Assembly (NCBI RefSeq): GCF_025345615.1
Contig: NZ_JAODWD010000003.1
Coordinates: 558,001 to 622,000, forward strand
Direction: 5' to 3'
From: Mycobacterium deserti
GTDB lineage: Bacteria; Actinomycetota; Actinomycetes; Mycobacteriales; Mycobacteriaceae
DNA: 64,000 nt
The notes under the pieces are model-generated. The model had not been told where the DNA came from and ran no database searches. It saw nothing but the letters and a program-made list of their open reading frames with translations. This document shows, one piece after another, positions 26,772 through 34,498 of this stretch. Made by a program: the position numbers and the translations under genes. Numbering within the stretch: position 1 is the stretch's first letter; every line of letters begins with the position of its first letter.

Positions 26772-26921
26772 TTACTTGTCGGCGATTTCGGGACGCACGC
26801 GTGCCGGGAAGAATTTCTTCTGACAGTCGCCGCATTCCCAGAGTTGTGTTTTGGAACCTCGGGAGTCGTCCACTGCATAGGTGTCGGCGCTTCCGCACCG
26901 GGGGCAAGTTGTCACGAGCAC
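26772..26921 (-). CDS. 49-aa zinc-ribbon microprotein B
   Basis: ORF from GTG 26921 (GTG 26915 is an alternative) to TAA 26772. The sequence contains TTCPRCGSADTYAVDD and, after a 15-residue linker, LWECGDCQKKFFPARV, so four Cys in CxxC…CxxC spacing form a classic zinc ribbon. A CGAGG lies six bases before the GTG. It follows the sister ORF (26944-27102) with a 22-bp gap. Unrelated to any named mycobacterial protein I recognise. A nucleic-acid or protein-binding role is usual for such ribbons, but this is inference. Confidence 0.65.
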   Translation of the reverse strand: MLVTTCPRCGSADTYAVDDSRGSKTQLWECGDCQKKFFPARVRPEIADK

Positions 26922-26943
26922 ATGCTGCCTCGGCTCGCGGCCC

Positions 26944-27102
26944 CTAACGGGGGCAGTCCTCGTAGTAGCAGTAGATACCCTCTCGGGTGAGCACCGTGAC
27001 TTCGCCGTTCGTGGTCTGATATGCCGCCCGATCCTGCAGCGGTCGATGGCAGTCGGGGCAATTGTTGTCGGTATCGAAATACTCGTATCCCTCGATGGCC
27101 AT
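26944..27102 (-). CDS. 52-aa zinc-ribbon microprotein A
   Basis: ORF from ATG 27102 to TAG 26944: MAIEGYEYFDTDNNCPDCHRP, a middle part QTTNGEVTVLTREGIYC, and the end CYYEDCPR. Four Cys (CPDC and CYYEDC) with predicted beta hairpins between them look like a treble-clef or zinc-ribbon fold. An in-frame TTG directly precedes the ATG; no strong RBS is present. It is the first gene of a two-gene unit with microprotein B. Codon use has GC-rich third positions like a real gene. Confidence 0.6.
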   Translation of the reverse strand: MAIEGYEYFDTDNNCPDCHRPLQDRAAYQTTNGEVTVLTREGIYCYYEDCPR

Positions 27103-27296
27103 CAAGGTCGACGGTACGCCTAGCGAAAACGGCCGTCGACAGCACGACCGATATCAGCTGTTTCGCGGGCGCTCCAAGACTGTTGCGCGCGACGGTCGAT
27201 TGGGCGCAAGTTCAAGGCTTGCAGCGTTCGTCGTCGACGCTGGCAACGGCAGCCGGCGAGTACTTCAGCTCCGGCTGGCCGGCCCGGGGATCTACG

Positions 27297-27368
27297 TGCG
27301 CGATACTGGGATTGAACCAGTGACCTCTTCCGTGTCAGGGAAGCGCTCTCCCGCTGAGCTAATCGCGC
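27297..27368 (-). tRNA. tRNA-Val(GAC)
   Basis: Complete cloverleaf: 7-bp acceptor GCGCGAT/ATCGCGC, anticodon loop CTGACAC giving GAC, T-arm ACTGG-TTCAATC-CCAGT, discriminator A. CCA is not encoded. Third in a minus-strand cluster Gly-Cys-Val. Confidence 0.97.
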
Positions 27369-27382
27369 TGGGTCCAACTTGG

Positions 27383-27453
27383 AGGTGGAGACGGGAATCG
27401 AACCCGTGTGCACGGCTTTGCAGGCCGTTGCCTCACCACTCGGCCACTCCACC
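27383..27453 (-). tRNA. tRNA-Cys(GCA)
   Basis: Acceptor GGTGGAG/CTCCACC, anticodon loop CTGCAAA giving GCA, discriminator U as expected for tRNA-Cys, T-arm ACGGG-TTCGATT-CCCGT. Lies 14 bp upstream of tRNA-Val(GAC). Confidence 0.97.
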
Positions 27454-27480
27454 GCTGGGGTTGATGCCACTGCACCTTCG

Positions 27481-27553
27481 AGCGGATGACGGGATTCGAA
27501 CCCGCGACCCTCACCTTGGCAAGGTGATGCGCTACCAACTGCGCTACATCCGC
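27481..27553 (-). tRNA. tRNA-Gly(GCC)
   Basis: Acceptor GCGGATG/CATCCGC, anticodon loop TTGCCAA giving GCC, discriminator U, T-arm GCGGG-TTCGAAT-CCCGT. First gene of the three-tRNA transcript. Confidence 0.97.
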
Positions 27554-27660
27554 GCGCCACAGACGACATTGCCGCCCGTCGCGAAGGACGACGATAGTCC
27601 ACTCAAGCGTGGCCGCACAAATTTCGTCGACGCCCGACTCGTCGTCCAGCCCGTCGACCG

Positions 27661-28191
27661 TCAGAAGACTCGATATGCCTCTCGTGATATCGAGAAGCCG
27701 TGGCCCGATTCGCTATCGAGGCAGGTGATGCCGGACTGGGCACTTTCACAGCGCAGGCGGTCGGCGGCGATGGACTCCCCGTACGGCAGAACTTGATCCG
27801 CTCCGAAGGCAGTGTCGCCGGCGCAGACGAACTGAGCCCGCTCACCGGGCGCCAGCGAGATTCCCTGCCCATAGTCGAACTCGCAGTCCGGCGGTCGGGG
27901 TGGCGGCGACCAGTTGCGGTCGATGATGTCGCAGCGGGCCCAGGTGGCGTCCAGCATGCAGGCGACGTTGCCCGACGGGGAGATGAAGCCGGTCAGCTCC
28001 TGCACCTCCCGCTGGACAGCTGTCGGGCCGGGTGTCTTGTCCTTGTGCGAAGCGGTTTGGGACGTGACACTCTCAGCCACGACGCGAGGCGGCTCGCCGC
28101 AGCCTGCCAGCGCGACGGCCGCGGCGGTCCCGGCAATCACGGCCCCGAGCTGCCGAACGCGGTGAGCCACCGCGCGACCATAGCCCGGCAA
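27661..28191 (-). CDS. DUF6636-like lipoprotein
   Basis: Putative lipoprotein of 176 aa (ATG 28191; GTG 28170 is an alternative). A basic start and hydrophobic stretch (AVIAGTAAAVALAGC) end in a lipobox with Cys 31. After a low-complexity linker, FISPSGNVACMLDATWARCDI is the signature of DUF6636-type exported proteins. Further Cys in PPDCEFDY, AQFVCAGD and GITCLDSESGHGFSIS suggest three disulfides. It lies between the minus-strand tRNA cluster and the plus-strand tRNA-Val. Function unknown. Confidence 0.78.
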   Translation of the reverse strand: MPGYGRAVAHRVRQLGAVIAGTAAAVALAGCGEPPRVVAESVTSQTASHKDKTPGPTAVQREVQELTGFISPSGNVACMLDATWARCDIIDRNWSPPPRPPDCEFDYGQGISLAPGERAQFVCAGDTAFGADQVLPYGESIAADRLRCESAQSGITCLDSESGHGFSISREAYRVF

Positions 28192-28322
28192 CCAGCCTGG
28201 GCCGCACGAAACGCGAGATCGCGACCGTTCACGCGCGTCGGCCGACCGCCCCGCGAGTTCGGGTCAAATGCCGCGATCGTGCTAGTCTTCGACGTCGTTC
28301 GGCCTGTCGGGTCGAGCACCCC

Positions 28323-28394
28323 GGTCTCGTAGCTCAGGGGGAGAGCGTCCGCCTCACACGCGGAAGGTCACTGGTTCGATCCCAGTCGGGACCA
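28323..28394 (+). tRNA. tRNA-Val(CAC)
   Basis: Acceptor GGTCTCG/CGGGACC (one T-G pair), anticodon loop CTCACAC giving CAC, T-arm ACTGG-TTCGATC-CCAGT, discriminator A. Its 3' end borders integrase-like sequence, suggesting use as a phage or island attachment site. Confidence 0.97.
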
Positions 28395-28455
28395 CAAAGA
28401 ATTACCTCAGCTTCGGCGGCTGACTCCGGACGCAAGACTCCCTAACTCCACCCTT

Positions 28456-28605
28456 TCAAGGTGTTCTATTGGGCCAAAATAGGGCCAACTGATAGTGCTC
28501 GTATGCCGGACGGTCATCGAGCGCGTCGAAAGCCGAACCCACATTGTCAAGCAAGTCGTCGTACATGTCGGTATAGATGTGCGCGGTCACGGTAGCCGAA
28601 AAGAG
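28456..28605 (-). pseudogene. C-terminal remnant of a tyrosine-recombinase integrase
   Basis: The minus strand, read in one frame to TGA 28456, gives SATVTAHIYTDMYDDLLDN then VGSAFDALDD, the C-terminal end of phage-type integrases (HAS..TT..YxH…LDALDD). The sequence upstream of SATVT does not continue the catalytic HxxR domain, and no start exists. Only the tail survives, 62 bp from the 3' end of tRNA-Val(CAC) and pointing toward it, the usual place for such an integrase. Confidence 0.72.
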
Positions 28606-28739
28606 GGAAAACTGATTTCGTAGACCGCGCAGGCGCCTAACCTCTGGTTTGCGGGCCGCGTCGAGCAGCAGACCCCGAGTGTCCGACCAACAGATCGCGG
28701 GTTCGGGCGCGGCGACGCGATGGGTTCGGGGAGGATCTC

Positions 28740-29594
28740 TTGGCCGACGATCACACTGTGTTGGGCCGCGCGGTGGCGATCCTGGACTGCGTCGTCGAAG
28801 CCAACGGGCCGCTTCCGCTTGCAGTGCTCACCCGGCGCACCGGGATGCCGAAGCCCACGGTGCGACGCATCGCTAACGCTCTCGCTGAGCGTGGCATGCT
28901 CGAGCAGACCCCGGATGGCTACATGCCTGGCCAGCGGCTGATCGATCATGGAGTTCGGTCGGCGCACCGGCAGGGATTCGCAGTGACGGTCCAGCCGTAT
29001 CTACAGGATCTGCATTCCAGGACGCGTGGACAGACGGCTTGGGTCGCCACGATGAATCAGGGACAACTGACGATGACCGGCGCGGCATTCGCCAGACCCC
29101 ATCTCGAGGGGATGCGAAAGCCGTGGTTGACCTATTCGGCCATCGGTCCGGGAATGGTGCTGCTCGCCTCGGGTCGAATGCAGGCCGCTCACGATGCGGA
29201 ACTGGCCGAGCAGGTTCTCGCAAGCCAGTTTCCGCCGATGACTCGCTACTCCGTCATCGACAAGTCGCGGCTGCGAGCACTGATCGAGGCAGCCAGGGAC
29301 TCCGGTTATGCGCAGGAAACGGAGCAGGCGGTGCTGGGAAACAGTTGCATCGCCGCCGCGATGCGGAACTCGGCAGGAGACCTGGCGGGCATCATCGGCG
29401 TCGCCGGCCAGTGCAGCGCGATTGAGGCACGCGGTGTCGGGGCCGCTCTGATGCGATCGGCTCTGCTCCTGCAGCACGAAATCCGTTCGTTGTCATGCGA
29501 AGAAAATCTGGATATGTGGAACGCGCCGATCTTCAATCAGCGCACAGGCATTGGGTACACCTGGCCGACCGCTGACAACGGCGATCCGCGCTGA
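28740..29594 (+). CDS. IclR-family transcriptional regulator
   Basis: A 284-aa regulator with a winged HTH (residues 5-60: LGRAVAILDCVVEANGPLPLAVLTRRTGMPKPTVRRIANALAERGML) and an IclR effector domain (70-260). The effector domain includes SVIDKSRLRALIEAARDSGYAQETEQ and CIAAAMRNSAGDLAGIIGVAG. The start is TTG 28740 behind GGGGAGG. The inducer is unknown, and the effector domain lacks an obvious Cys/metal site. It sits in the tRNA-Val island beside a PGRS-like gene, and a broken copy of its 3' part lies beyond that gene. Confidence 0.9.
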   Translation: MADDHTVLGRAVAILDCVVEANGPLPLAVLTRRTGMPKPTVRRIANALAERGMLEQTPDGYMPGQRLIDHGVRSAHRQGFAVTVQPYLQDLHSRTRGQTAWVATMNQGQLTMTGAAFARPHLEGMRKPWLTYSAIGPGMVLLASGRMQAAHDAELAEQVLASQFPPMTRYSVIDKSRLRALIEAARDSGYAQETEQAVLGNSCIAAAMRNSAGDLAGIIGVAGQCSAIEARGVGAALMRSALLLQHEIRSLSCEENLDMWNAPIFNQRTGIGYTWPTADNGDPR

Positions 29595-29744
29595 ATTGGT
29601 CGCCGCCGCACGCATACGAATTGAAACGTTTCACTGAGTGACACGCTGCCGGTGCGCAGGAGAGCCCGCCGGTAGATGCTTGGCATAGCAAACATAATCA
29701 TCCTTCCGATCGGGGAGGTTGCCGGGCGATATGGGGAGTTAGAG

Positions 29745-31334
29745 ATGGCCGGACCAGGCAGAGACCGCGCCCACACAGAGGCGGGTCGCCATCGAAGCAG
29801 GGGTAACACCGCGTTGCGGCCGTGGTCGGCGGTGGCGCCCATGCTCACTACGGGGGTGGTGATCGTGGGCGCCAGCGTGCTGCTGGTCTCGCATTTGTCC
29901 GGGACACCCGGCGCCGGCGGGGGCGTCGACATTGAGGGGTTCGACGCACCGGCGCTCAGGACGGCCGCGGTAATGCCGGCGGCGGTGACGGTGCCCTGGT
30001 GGCCCGTGGGTGGCTCGAGCAGTTCCGCCGGCAGCAGCGGCGGGGGTCTGCAACGGCCCTCCGGCGGTGCGTCATTGGCCACCGATCAGGCCGGCGCGGT
30101 GCTCAACGCGTTCATTTCGGGACGCGCCCCCATGACCTCGACGGCCTCGGATGGGTCGACGTCGCTGCCGAGTCTGTTCAGTCCGAACACTCCTGACAAC
30201 GGCCGATCCGCGGGTGGAGATGCGACCTCGGGTGCGGCGTCGCCCGGTTTGGCCCGAGCAGCGGCCGCGCCCAACCTCGCTGCGGCGAACCCCGACCTGA
30301 TCGGTGCGCTGATCGGATTGTTCATCGGCAACGGCGCCGACGCCGCCGCGGACTGCACCGGCGCCGCCTGCAACGGCGGCGCCGGCGGCATCTTCTTCGG
30401 CAACGGCGGCGCGGGCGCCAACGGCGGCGCGGGCGGCAACGCTGGGCTGTTCGGCAACGGTGGCAACGGTGGCAACGGCGTGGACGCGTTCACCAACCAG
30501 GACGGCGATCGGGTCGCGGCCACCGCCGGTGGACCCGGCGGCAACGGCGGGATCTTCTCCGGCAACGGCGGCAACGGCGGCAACGGCGGCAACGACATCA
30601 ACACAAACTTCGACGACGAAACTGACGCCGTCGGCGCGGCGGGCGGTCGCGGCGGCAACGCCGGCATCTTCGGCGGTGACGGCGGCTCCGGCGGCTCCGG
30701 CGGCAACGGGTCCTCAGCCGGTGTGAACGGCACCGGTGGTGCCGGTGGCGCCGGTGGATCGGGTGTCACCGGCGGTGACGGCGGCCAGGGCGGTGACGGC
30801 GGCGGCGCTGGGGGCGGCACCGGCGGGACCGGTGGTGCCGGCGGCAACTCATCGGGTGATGTCGGCGGCACCGGCGGCGATGGCGGCGACGGCTTTGGCG
30901 GCCAGTCAGGTAGCGCCTTTGCAGACGCCAGTGGCGGTGCCGGTGGGGCCGGCGGGTCCGGCGGCGGCTCAGAGGACGGCGGCGCGGGCGGTGCCGGCGG
31001 GGCCGCCAGCACCATCGCCGGAGATGCCACCGGCGGCACCGGTGGGGCCGGTGGTGTCGGCGGTGTCTCCGGGGGCACCGGCGGCGCCGGAGGCGACGGC
31101 GGCGGCGCGTCGACGATGTACGACGACGAGGGCACTACCGCTACCGGCGGCGGCGGCGGTACCGGCGGCGGCGGCGGATTCGCCGGCGGTGACGGTGGTG
31201 ACGGGGGCGACGGCGGCGACGCGACCGGCGCTGAGACCAACAACGGCGGCGCCGCAGGTGCCGGCGGCGCCGCAGGTGCCGGCGGCAATGGGAGCCCCGG
31301 CAACACCGGCACTCCAGGCAACGGCGGCGCTTAG
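29745..31334 (+). CDS. PGRS-type Gly-rich repeat protein without a PE domain
   Basis: A 529-aa protein from ATG 29745 (after GGGGAG). It has one N-terminal transmembrane or uncleaved signal helix (TTGVVIVGASVLLVSHLSG, about residues 35-53) and an Ala/Ser-rich linker. LIGALIGLFIGNGADAAADCTGAACNGGAGG then opens about 330 residues of GGX-GGX repeats (GGNGG, GGAGG, GGDGG) interrupted by acidic spacers such as NFDDETDAV and MYDDEG. The repeats look exactly like the PGRS domain of PE_PGRS proteins, but no PE domain is present, so export by ESX-5 through a PE signal is not expected. GGX domains of this kind form polyproline-II sheets and bind Ca2+. The gene is between the IclR gene and a broken IclR copy. 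Confidence 0.85.
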   Translation: MAGPGRDRAHTEAGRHRSRGNTALRPWSAVAPMLTTGVVIVGASVLLVSHLSGTPGAGGGVDIEGFDAPALRTAAVMPAAVTVPWWPVGGSSSSAGSSGGGLQRPSGGASLATDQAGAVLNAFISGRAPMTSTASDGSTSLPSLFSPNTPDNGRSAGGDATSGAASPGLARAAAAPNLAAANPDLIGALIGLFIGNGADAAADCTGAACNGGAGGIFFGNGGAGANGGAGGNAGLFGNGGNGGNGVDAFTNQDGDRVAATAGGPGGNGGIFSGNGGNGGNGGNDINTNFDDETDAVGAAGGRGGNAGIFGGDGGSGGSGGNGSSAGVNGTGGAGGAGGSGVTGGDGGQGGDGGGAGGGTGGTGGAGGNSSGDVGGTGGDGGDGFGGQSGSAFADASGGAGGAGGSGGGSEDGGAGGAGGAASTIAGDATGGTGGAGGVGGVSGGTGGAGGDGGGASTMYDDEGTTATGGGGGTGGGGGFAGGDGGDGGDGGDATGAETNNGGAAGAGGAAGAGGNGSPGNTGTPGNGGA

Positions 31335-31384
31335 GTGAACGGCCGGCTCTACGGTTTTCGACGAAGCCGATGCCAGTTCGTCGC

Positions 31385-31590
31385 ACCGGTCACGTCACGG
31401 ACAACCAGGCGGGCGCTTATCGAGGAGCCAGGGTGTCTTGCCCAGGAAACACAGGAGGCGGTACTGGCAACAGTGACATCGCCGCCGCGATGCGGAACTC
31501 GTCACGACACTTGACGGGCATCATCGGCGTCGCCGGCCAGTGCAGCGCGATCGAGGCACGCGGTGACGGCACCGCTGCCGCGGCATCGGC
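31385..31590 (+). pseudogene. remnant of a second IclR gene (duplicated 3' part)
   Basis: The DNA at 31412-31575 is clearly homologous to 29276-29450 inside the IclR gene. Near-identical blocks include atcgccgccgcgatgcggaa and catcatcggcgtcgccggcc, separated by indels. One frame still reads SDIAAAMRNSSRHLTGIIGVAG then QCSAIEARGDGT. The N-terminal HTH is missing and the rest is frameshifted. This is a decayed paralogue or the product of an unequal exchange flanking the PGRS gene. Confidence 0.85.
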
Positions 31591-31782
31591 GTCCCATCCA
31601 AATTCTCGACAAGTCACGTCCTATCATGAACTACTCAGCCAAATACGTTGCGCTACATAGCAACTAGTGCAACTCGCTCTCAATCGGTATGGCACACCTG
31701 CACAAGGTGTGCGACGTTGGAAGCAGCACACAATCGTGTGCCGCCTCGAACTCTGTGCCACAGGCGATCTCGGCGAGCGGCG

Positions 31783-32012
31783 GTGATCGACGTGTTGACG
31801 ATCGCGAAGCTCTCACGCTGGTCGATCAGGTACTACAATGACACCGCCAACGCCGTCGGCCATGCCGTGAAGGATGGCCGGAAAGCCGCCGGCGGGCTGG
31901 GGAGTACTACACCGATCATGACACCCGCACCCCGGCTTACCACAACATTCAGCCGGATACGGGCCCCGCCAACGAGGCAACCGCGAAAGCGCCGCCGATG
32001 AGCGCGACGTGA
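31783..32012 (+). pseudogene. N-terminal remnant of a TrwC-type relaxase
   Basis: The frame from GTG 31783 reads LTIAKLSRWSIRYYNDTANAV then KDGRKAAGGLG, which resembles the start of actinobacterial MobF/TrwC relaxases (TIAKL-RWSINYY-DTA…GGLGEYY). A one-base loss at the GGLG position puts the expected continuation GEYYTDHDTRTPAY one frame over. Nothing matching the rest of a relaxase follows; the sequence runs into a convergent membrane-protein gene near 31950. A scar of a conjugative or mobilisable element. Confidence 0.65.
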
Positions 32013-32311
32013 GCCGCGCAGCCGATCGCCGGGACCATGACAGCACGCCGTCTCTTGGCCATGAACACGATCGCGATAACGATGTCGAAGAGCAGGAACG
32101 CCCCGTTGACCCACGTGCCAAGGAACATCGCGACCAATATCCAGTCCTCGTTGCCGCATTCGACGTAGCCGCACGAATCGGTGCTCATCGCGATGCCGAT
32201 GTTGAGAAACAGCAGAAACAGCGCAAGTCCGGCGTGCACGAACAGCAGCAACACCGCTCCCACTCCGTCGCCGGGACTCCGCGGCCGTGTGTCGGTCACC
32301 GACTTCTCCAT
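31949..32311 (-). CDS. small membrane protein, three predicted helices
   Basis: Protein of 120 aa from ATG 32311 (MEKSVTDTRPRSPGDG). Three hydrophobic segments are visible: VGAVLLLFVHAGLALFLLFLNI, WILVAMFLGTWVNGAFLLFDIVIAIVFMA and HVALIGGAFAVASLAG. A loop with two Cys (STDSCGYVECGNEDW) suggests an exposed disulfide. No family is recognised. Its last 60 bp overlap the relaxase remnant on the other strand, so its C-terminus may have been set by that insertion. Confidence 0.65.
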   Translation of the reverse strand: MEKSVTDTRPRSPGDGVGAVLLLFVHAGLALFLLFLNIGIAMSTDSCGYVECGNEDWILVAMFLGTWVNGAFLLFDIVIAIVFMAKRRRAVMVPAIGCAAHVALIGGAFAVASLAGPVSG

Positions 32312-32350
32312 GTCAGTAAGTATGCGGCCCACGACAGTGCGATCCGGACA

Positions 32351-33412
32351 TCAGAATTGATGCTGCGCGACCTGGTTTCCGCCACTGCGCTTCGCGGCGT
32401 ACATGGCACGATCGGCTGCGTCGATGAGGTCGTGGATGGCCCCGCGCGACGTGTCGACGCAATGCAGTTCGGCGGTCGCGTGACCAACGCTGGCGGTCAC
32501 CGAGTGTGACAGCCGGGCGATCGCCTGGCAGAGCAGCGCGGCGACCGACGATGCGTCGCGCGAGGGGACCGTCAGCGCGATGAGGAACTCCTCGCCTCCG
32601 GCGCGACAGATCGCGCCTGCGGATGGAATGTGTTGGCGCAGAAGGTTCGACACCGCCAGCAGCACCCGGTCTCCGGCGGCGTGGCCCTGGCTGTCGTTGA
32701 TGCGTTTGAAGTCGTCGAGGTCCACCATGAGCACTGCCAGGTGGGTGTCGCCCGGCCTGGCGCCGGCCAGCACGCCGCCGACAGCCTCGTCGAAACCGCG
32801 CCGGTTCAGCAGCCCCGTCAGCGGGTCTTCGTCCGAGCGCACCGCGTACTGGCTCATTGCGAGGGTGGTTCCCCGAATGCCCAGGGGGACTGCGCTATTC
32901 AACAACCATATCAACCAGAAGGCGGCGAGCGCAGTCGCAATGTTGGTCTGCTCGGCGAGTCGGACCCCCGCCGCTACGGCGGCCGCGACGGCGATCGCGA
33001 AGTTGAACAAGAGGAGCTTGTTGGTGTGGAAGAACGCGATGTACCCACCGGTGACCGCCAAGGCGGTACACCCCAGAGCGGCGACCGCAGGACTCGGCTG
33101 GCCCAAGCTCCAGGTAGCGACGCAGATCGCCCCCAGAGCGGCGGTCAGCTCGGATTGTCGACGGGTCGGCCATCGCGAGAGCCAGAACCACATCATCCAC
33201 ATGCAGAACGCGGCTCCCGTGATGCCGATCGTCAAAGACACCACTGGGTTGCGGTGCTGCTGGCCAAGCACGGCCAGCGGCGCCAGACTCGAGGAGGCCG
33301 CGACGATGGCCATGATTATCTGTGCGGAACGCAGGAGGCCACGCCGGCGGAGGAAGTCAGTGACCCATTCGAATTGATCGGGTTGATTCCACCACGCAAT
33401 CAGTCGCGCCAT
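32351..33412 (-). CDS. membrane-bound diguanylate cyclase (GGDEF)
   Basis: A 353-aa c-di-GMP synthase with a six- to seven-helix N-terminal membrane domain (residues 30-185) and a C-terminal GGDEF domain. The domain is marked by SDEDPLTGLLNRRGFDEAVGGVL, VDLDDFKRINDSQGHAAGD and an active-site RAGGEEFLIAL (the GGEEF variant, catalytically competent). It ends with DRAMYAAKRSGGNQV. No EAL domain is attached, unlike the two paralogues at 10.5 and 13.4 kb. The I-site RxxD cannot be confidently located. Start ATG 33412. Confidence 0.93.
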   Translation of the reverse strand: MARLIAWWNQPDQFEWVTDFLRRRGLLRSAQIIMAIVAASSSLAPLAVLGQQHRNPVVSLTIGITGAAFCMWMMWFWLSRWPTRRQSELTAALGAICVATWSLGQPSPAVAALGCTALAVTGGYIAFFHTNKLLLFNFAIAVAAAVAAGVRLAEQTNIATALAAFWLIWLLNSAVPLGIRGTTLAMSQYAVRSDEDPLTGLLNRRGFDEAVGGVLAGARPGDTHLAVLMVDLDDFKRINDSQGHAAGDRVLLAVSNLLRQHIPSAGAICRAGGEEFLIALTVPSRDASSVAALLCQAIARLSHSVTASVGHATAELHCVDTSRGAIHDLIDAADRAMYAAKRSGGNQVAQHQF

Positions 33413-33614
33413 CAGCCGCCTCCGAGACCAGGATCTCGCTATCAGAGCAAACTCGAACAGCTAAATACTAGCCGGTATCGAAGGTTGCTCGAGGCGGTAA
33501 TCCTCACAGAGACCCCCCAGCATGCATTTGCTGAGAACCCATGCGGGCAGGTGAAACGCAAAGGGCGCAAATCGGCGGTACGGCGGTTCTACTTGAAGGG
33601 GCGCGTACTGAACT

Positions 33615-33947
33615 CTAGCGCCGCCGCCGCCAGATCAGGACGCCAACTGCCAGCGCGATCAGCACCACAGCGGCAACCGGTACCGAGCGCTTCGGATTGT
33701 CGGTCGCCGCATGCTTGATGGTGTCGGCCTTCTCGACGACGGCCTGCTTGGTCTCGGCGGCCTTCTCGACAACGGCCTGCTTGGTCTCGGTGGCCTTATC
33801 GGTCGCGCGACCCTTGACGTCGAGTTTGTCCTGCAGCGCCTGGACCGTCTCGCCGAGCTCGGTACGTGTTTGCTCGATATCGGCTTCGATGTCGTCGATG
33901 TCGGCGTCTGGCCCCGGCTCGGGGCGGCCGGGATTAGCTGCGGTCAT
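33615..33947 (-). CDS. DUF3618 family membrane protein
   Basis: A 110-aa protein with the DUF3618 motif DIEADIEQTRTELGETVQALQDKLD (residues 17-41), an Ala/Lys-rich coiled-coil-like region and one C-terminal helix (VPVAAVVLIALAVGVLIWRRRR). The middle contains a duplicated ETKQAVVEKA unit encoded by a roughly 30-bp tandem repeat. Its ATG overlaps the stop of the upstream holin-like gene by 4 bp, a pair commonly found together in actinobacteria and linked to cell-envelope stress. Confidence 0.9.
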   Translation of the reverse strand: MTAANPGRPEPGPDADIDDIEADIEQTRTELGETVQALQDKLDVKGRATDKATETKQAVVEKAAETKQAVVEKADTIKHAATDNPKRSVPVAAVVLIALAVGVLIWRRRR

Positions 33948-34345
33948 TTGCGCGCGTCCTTCAGTTCCTGGATGTCTGCTTTGACTGTCTCAACGGTCCG
34001 CGGTGCCGCGGGCGTGGCTTCCTGCGCTTGGTTACGCCCGACGAGCGCCGCGATGCCTGCGCCGATGAACAACACGGCGCCGACGATCAGCGCCGCCGCC
34101 CACACCGGCAGCACCAGCGACAAGGCCGCGATGGCCGCGGTGAGCACTGTCGCAAAACCGAAGAACGCCAGAAGTCCCGCGACGCTGAACAAGCCCGCCC
34201 CGATTCCGGCGTGCTTGACGGATTCGTGAAACTCCTTCTGCGCCAATCGCATTTCGTCGCGGACGAGCCGAGACGTCTGCGACGACAATTGGCTCATCAA
34301 CTCACCGATTGAAGCGTTCGCGGCGGGTTTGCTATCCACACTCAT
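33944..34345 (-). CDS. phage holin superfamily (DUF1469) membrane protein
   Basis: Start ATG 34345 gives 133 aa (MSVDSKPAANASIGELMSQLSSQTSRLVRDEMRLAQKEF), the actinobacterial holin-X/DUF1469 N-terminal helix. Two transmembrane segments follow: AGLLAFFGFATVLTAAIAALSLVL and WAAALIVGAVLFIGAGIAALVG. Despite the family name these are chromosomal membrane proteins, not lysis genes. It overlaps the DUF3618 gene by 4 bp and the two likely work together. Confidence 0.88.
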   Translation of the reverse strand: MSVDSKPAANASIGELMSQLSSQTSRLVRDEMRLAQKEFHESVKHAGIGAGLFSVAGLLAFFGFATVLTAAIAALSLVLPVWAAALIVGAVLFIGAGIAALVGRNQAQEATPAAPRTVETVKADIQELKDARK

Positions 34346-34498
34346 CACTGACCCAACTTCTGACTTGCATTTGCATTGTCGCGACACGGATGCCCCCGGT
34401 GCGACCGGCCGAAACACCAGGGGTCGGGGAAACCAAAGTCAGGCGGCGCTTACCTCTGAGGGAATGGCAACTATTTTCCGATCCGGAATACTGTCCGC

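Noticed and set aside
28395..28455. Duplicated tRNA-Val 3' end as an att site
   Set aside because: No second copy of the tRNA 3' sequence was noticed in the window, so an attL/attR pair cannot be claimed.
30086..31321. 411-codon Pro-rich open frame opposite the PGRS gene
   Set aside because: Reverse complement of GGX repeats always gives Pro-rich frames; no RBS and no family features.
30360..31330. Short repeats that might suggest a CRISPR array or tandem DNA repeat
   Set aside because: The repeats are degenerate codons of the Gly-rich protein, irregular in spacing, and keep one reading frame.
33944..34345. Prophage lysis gene (holin annotation)
   Set aside because: The family name is misleading: this DUF1469 protein is paired with DUF3618 and no phage genes surround it.
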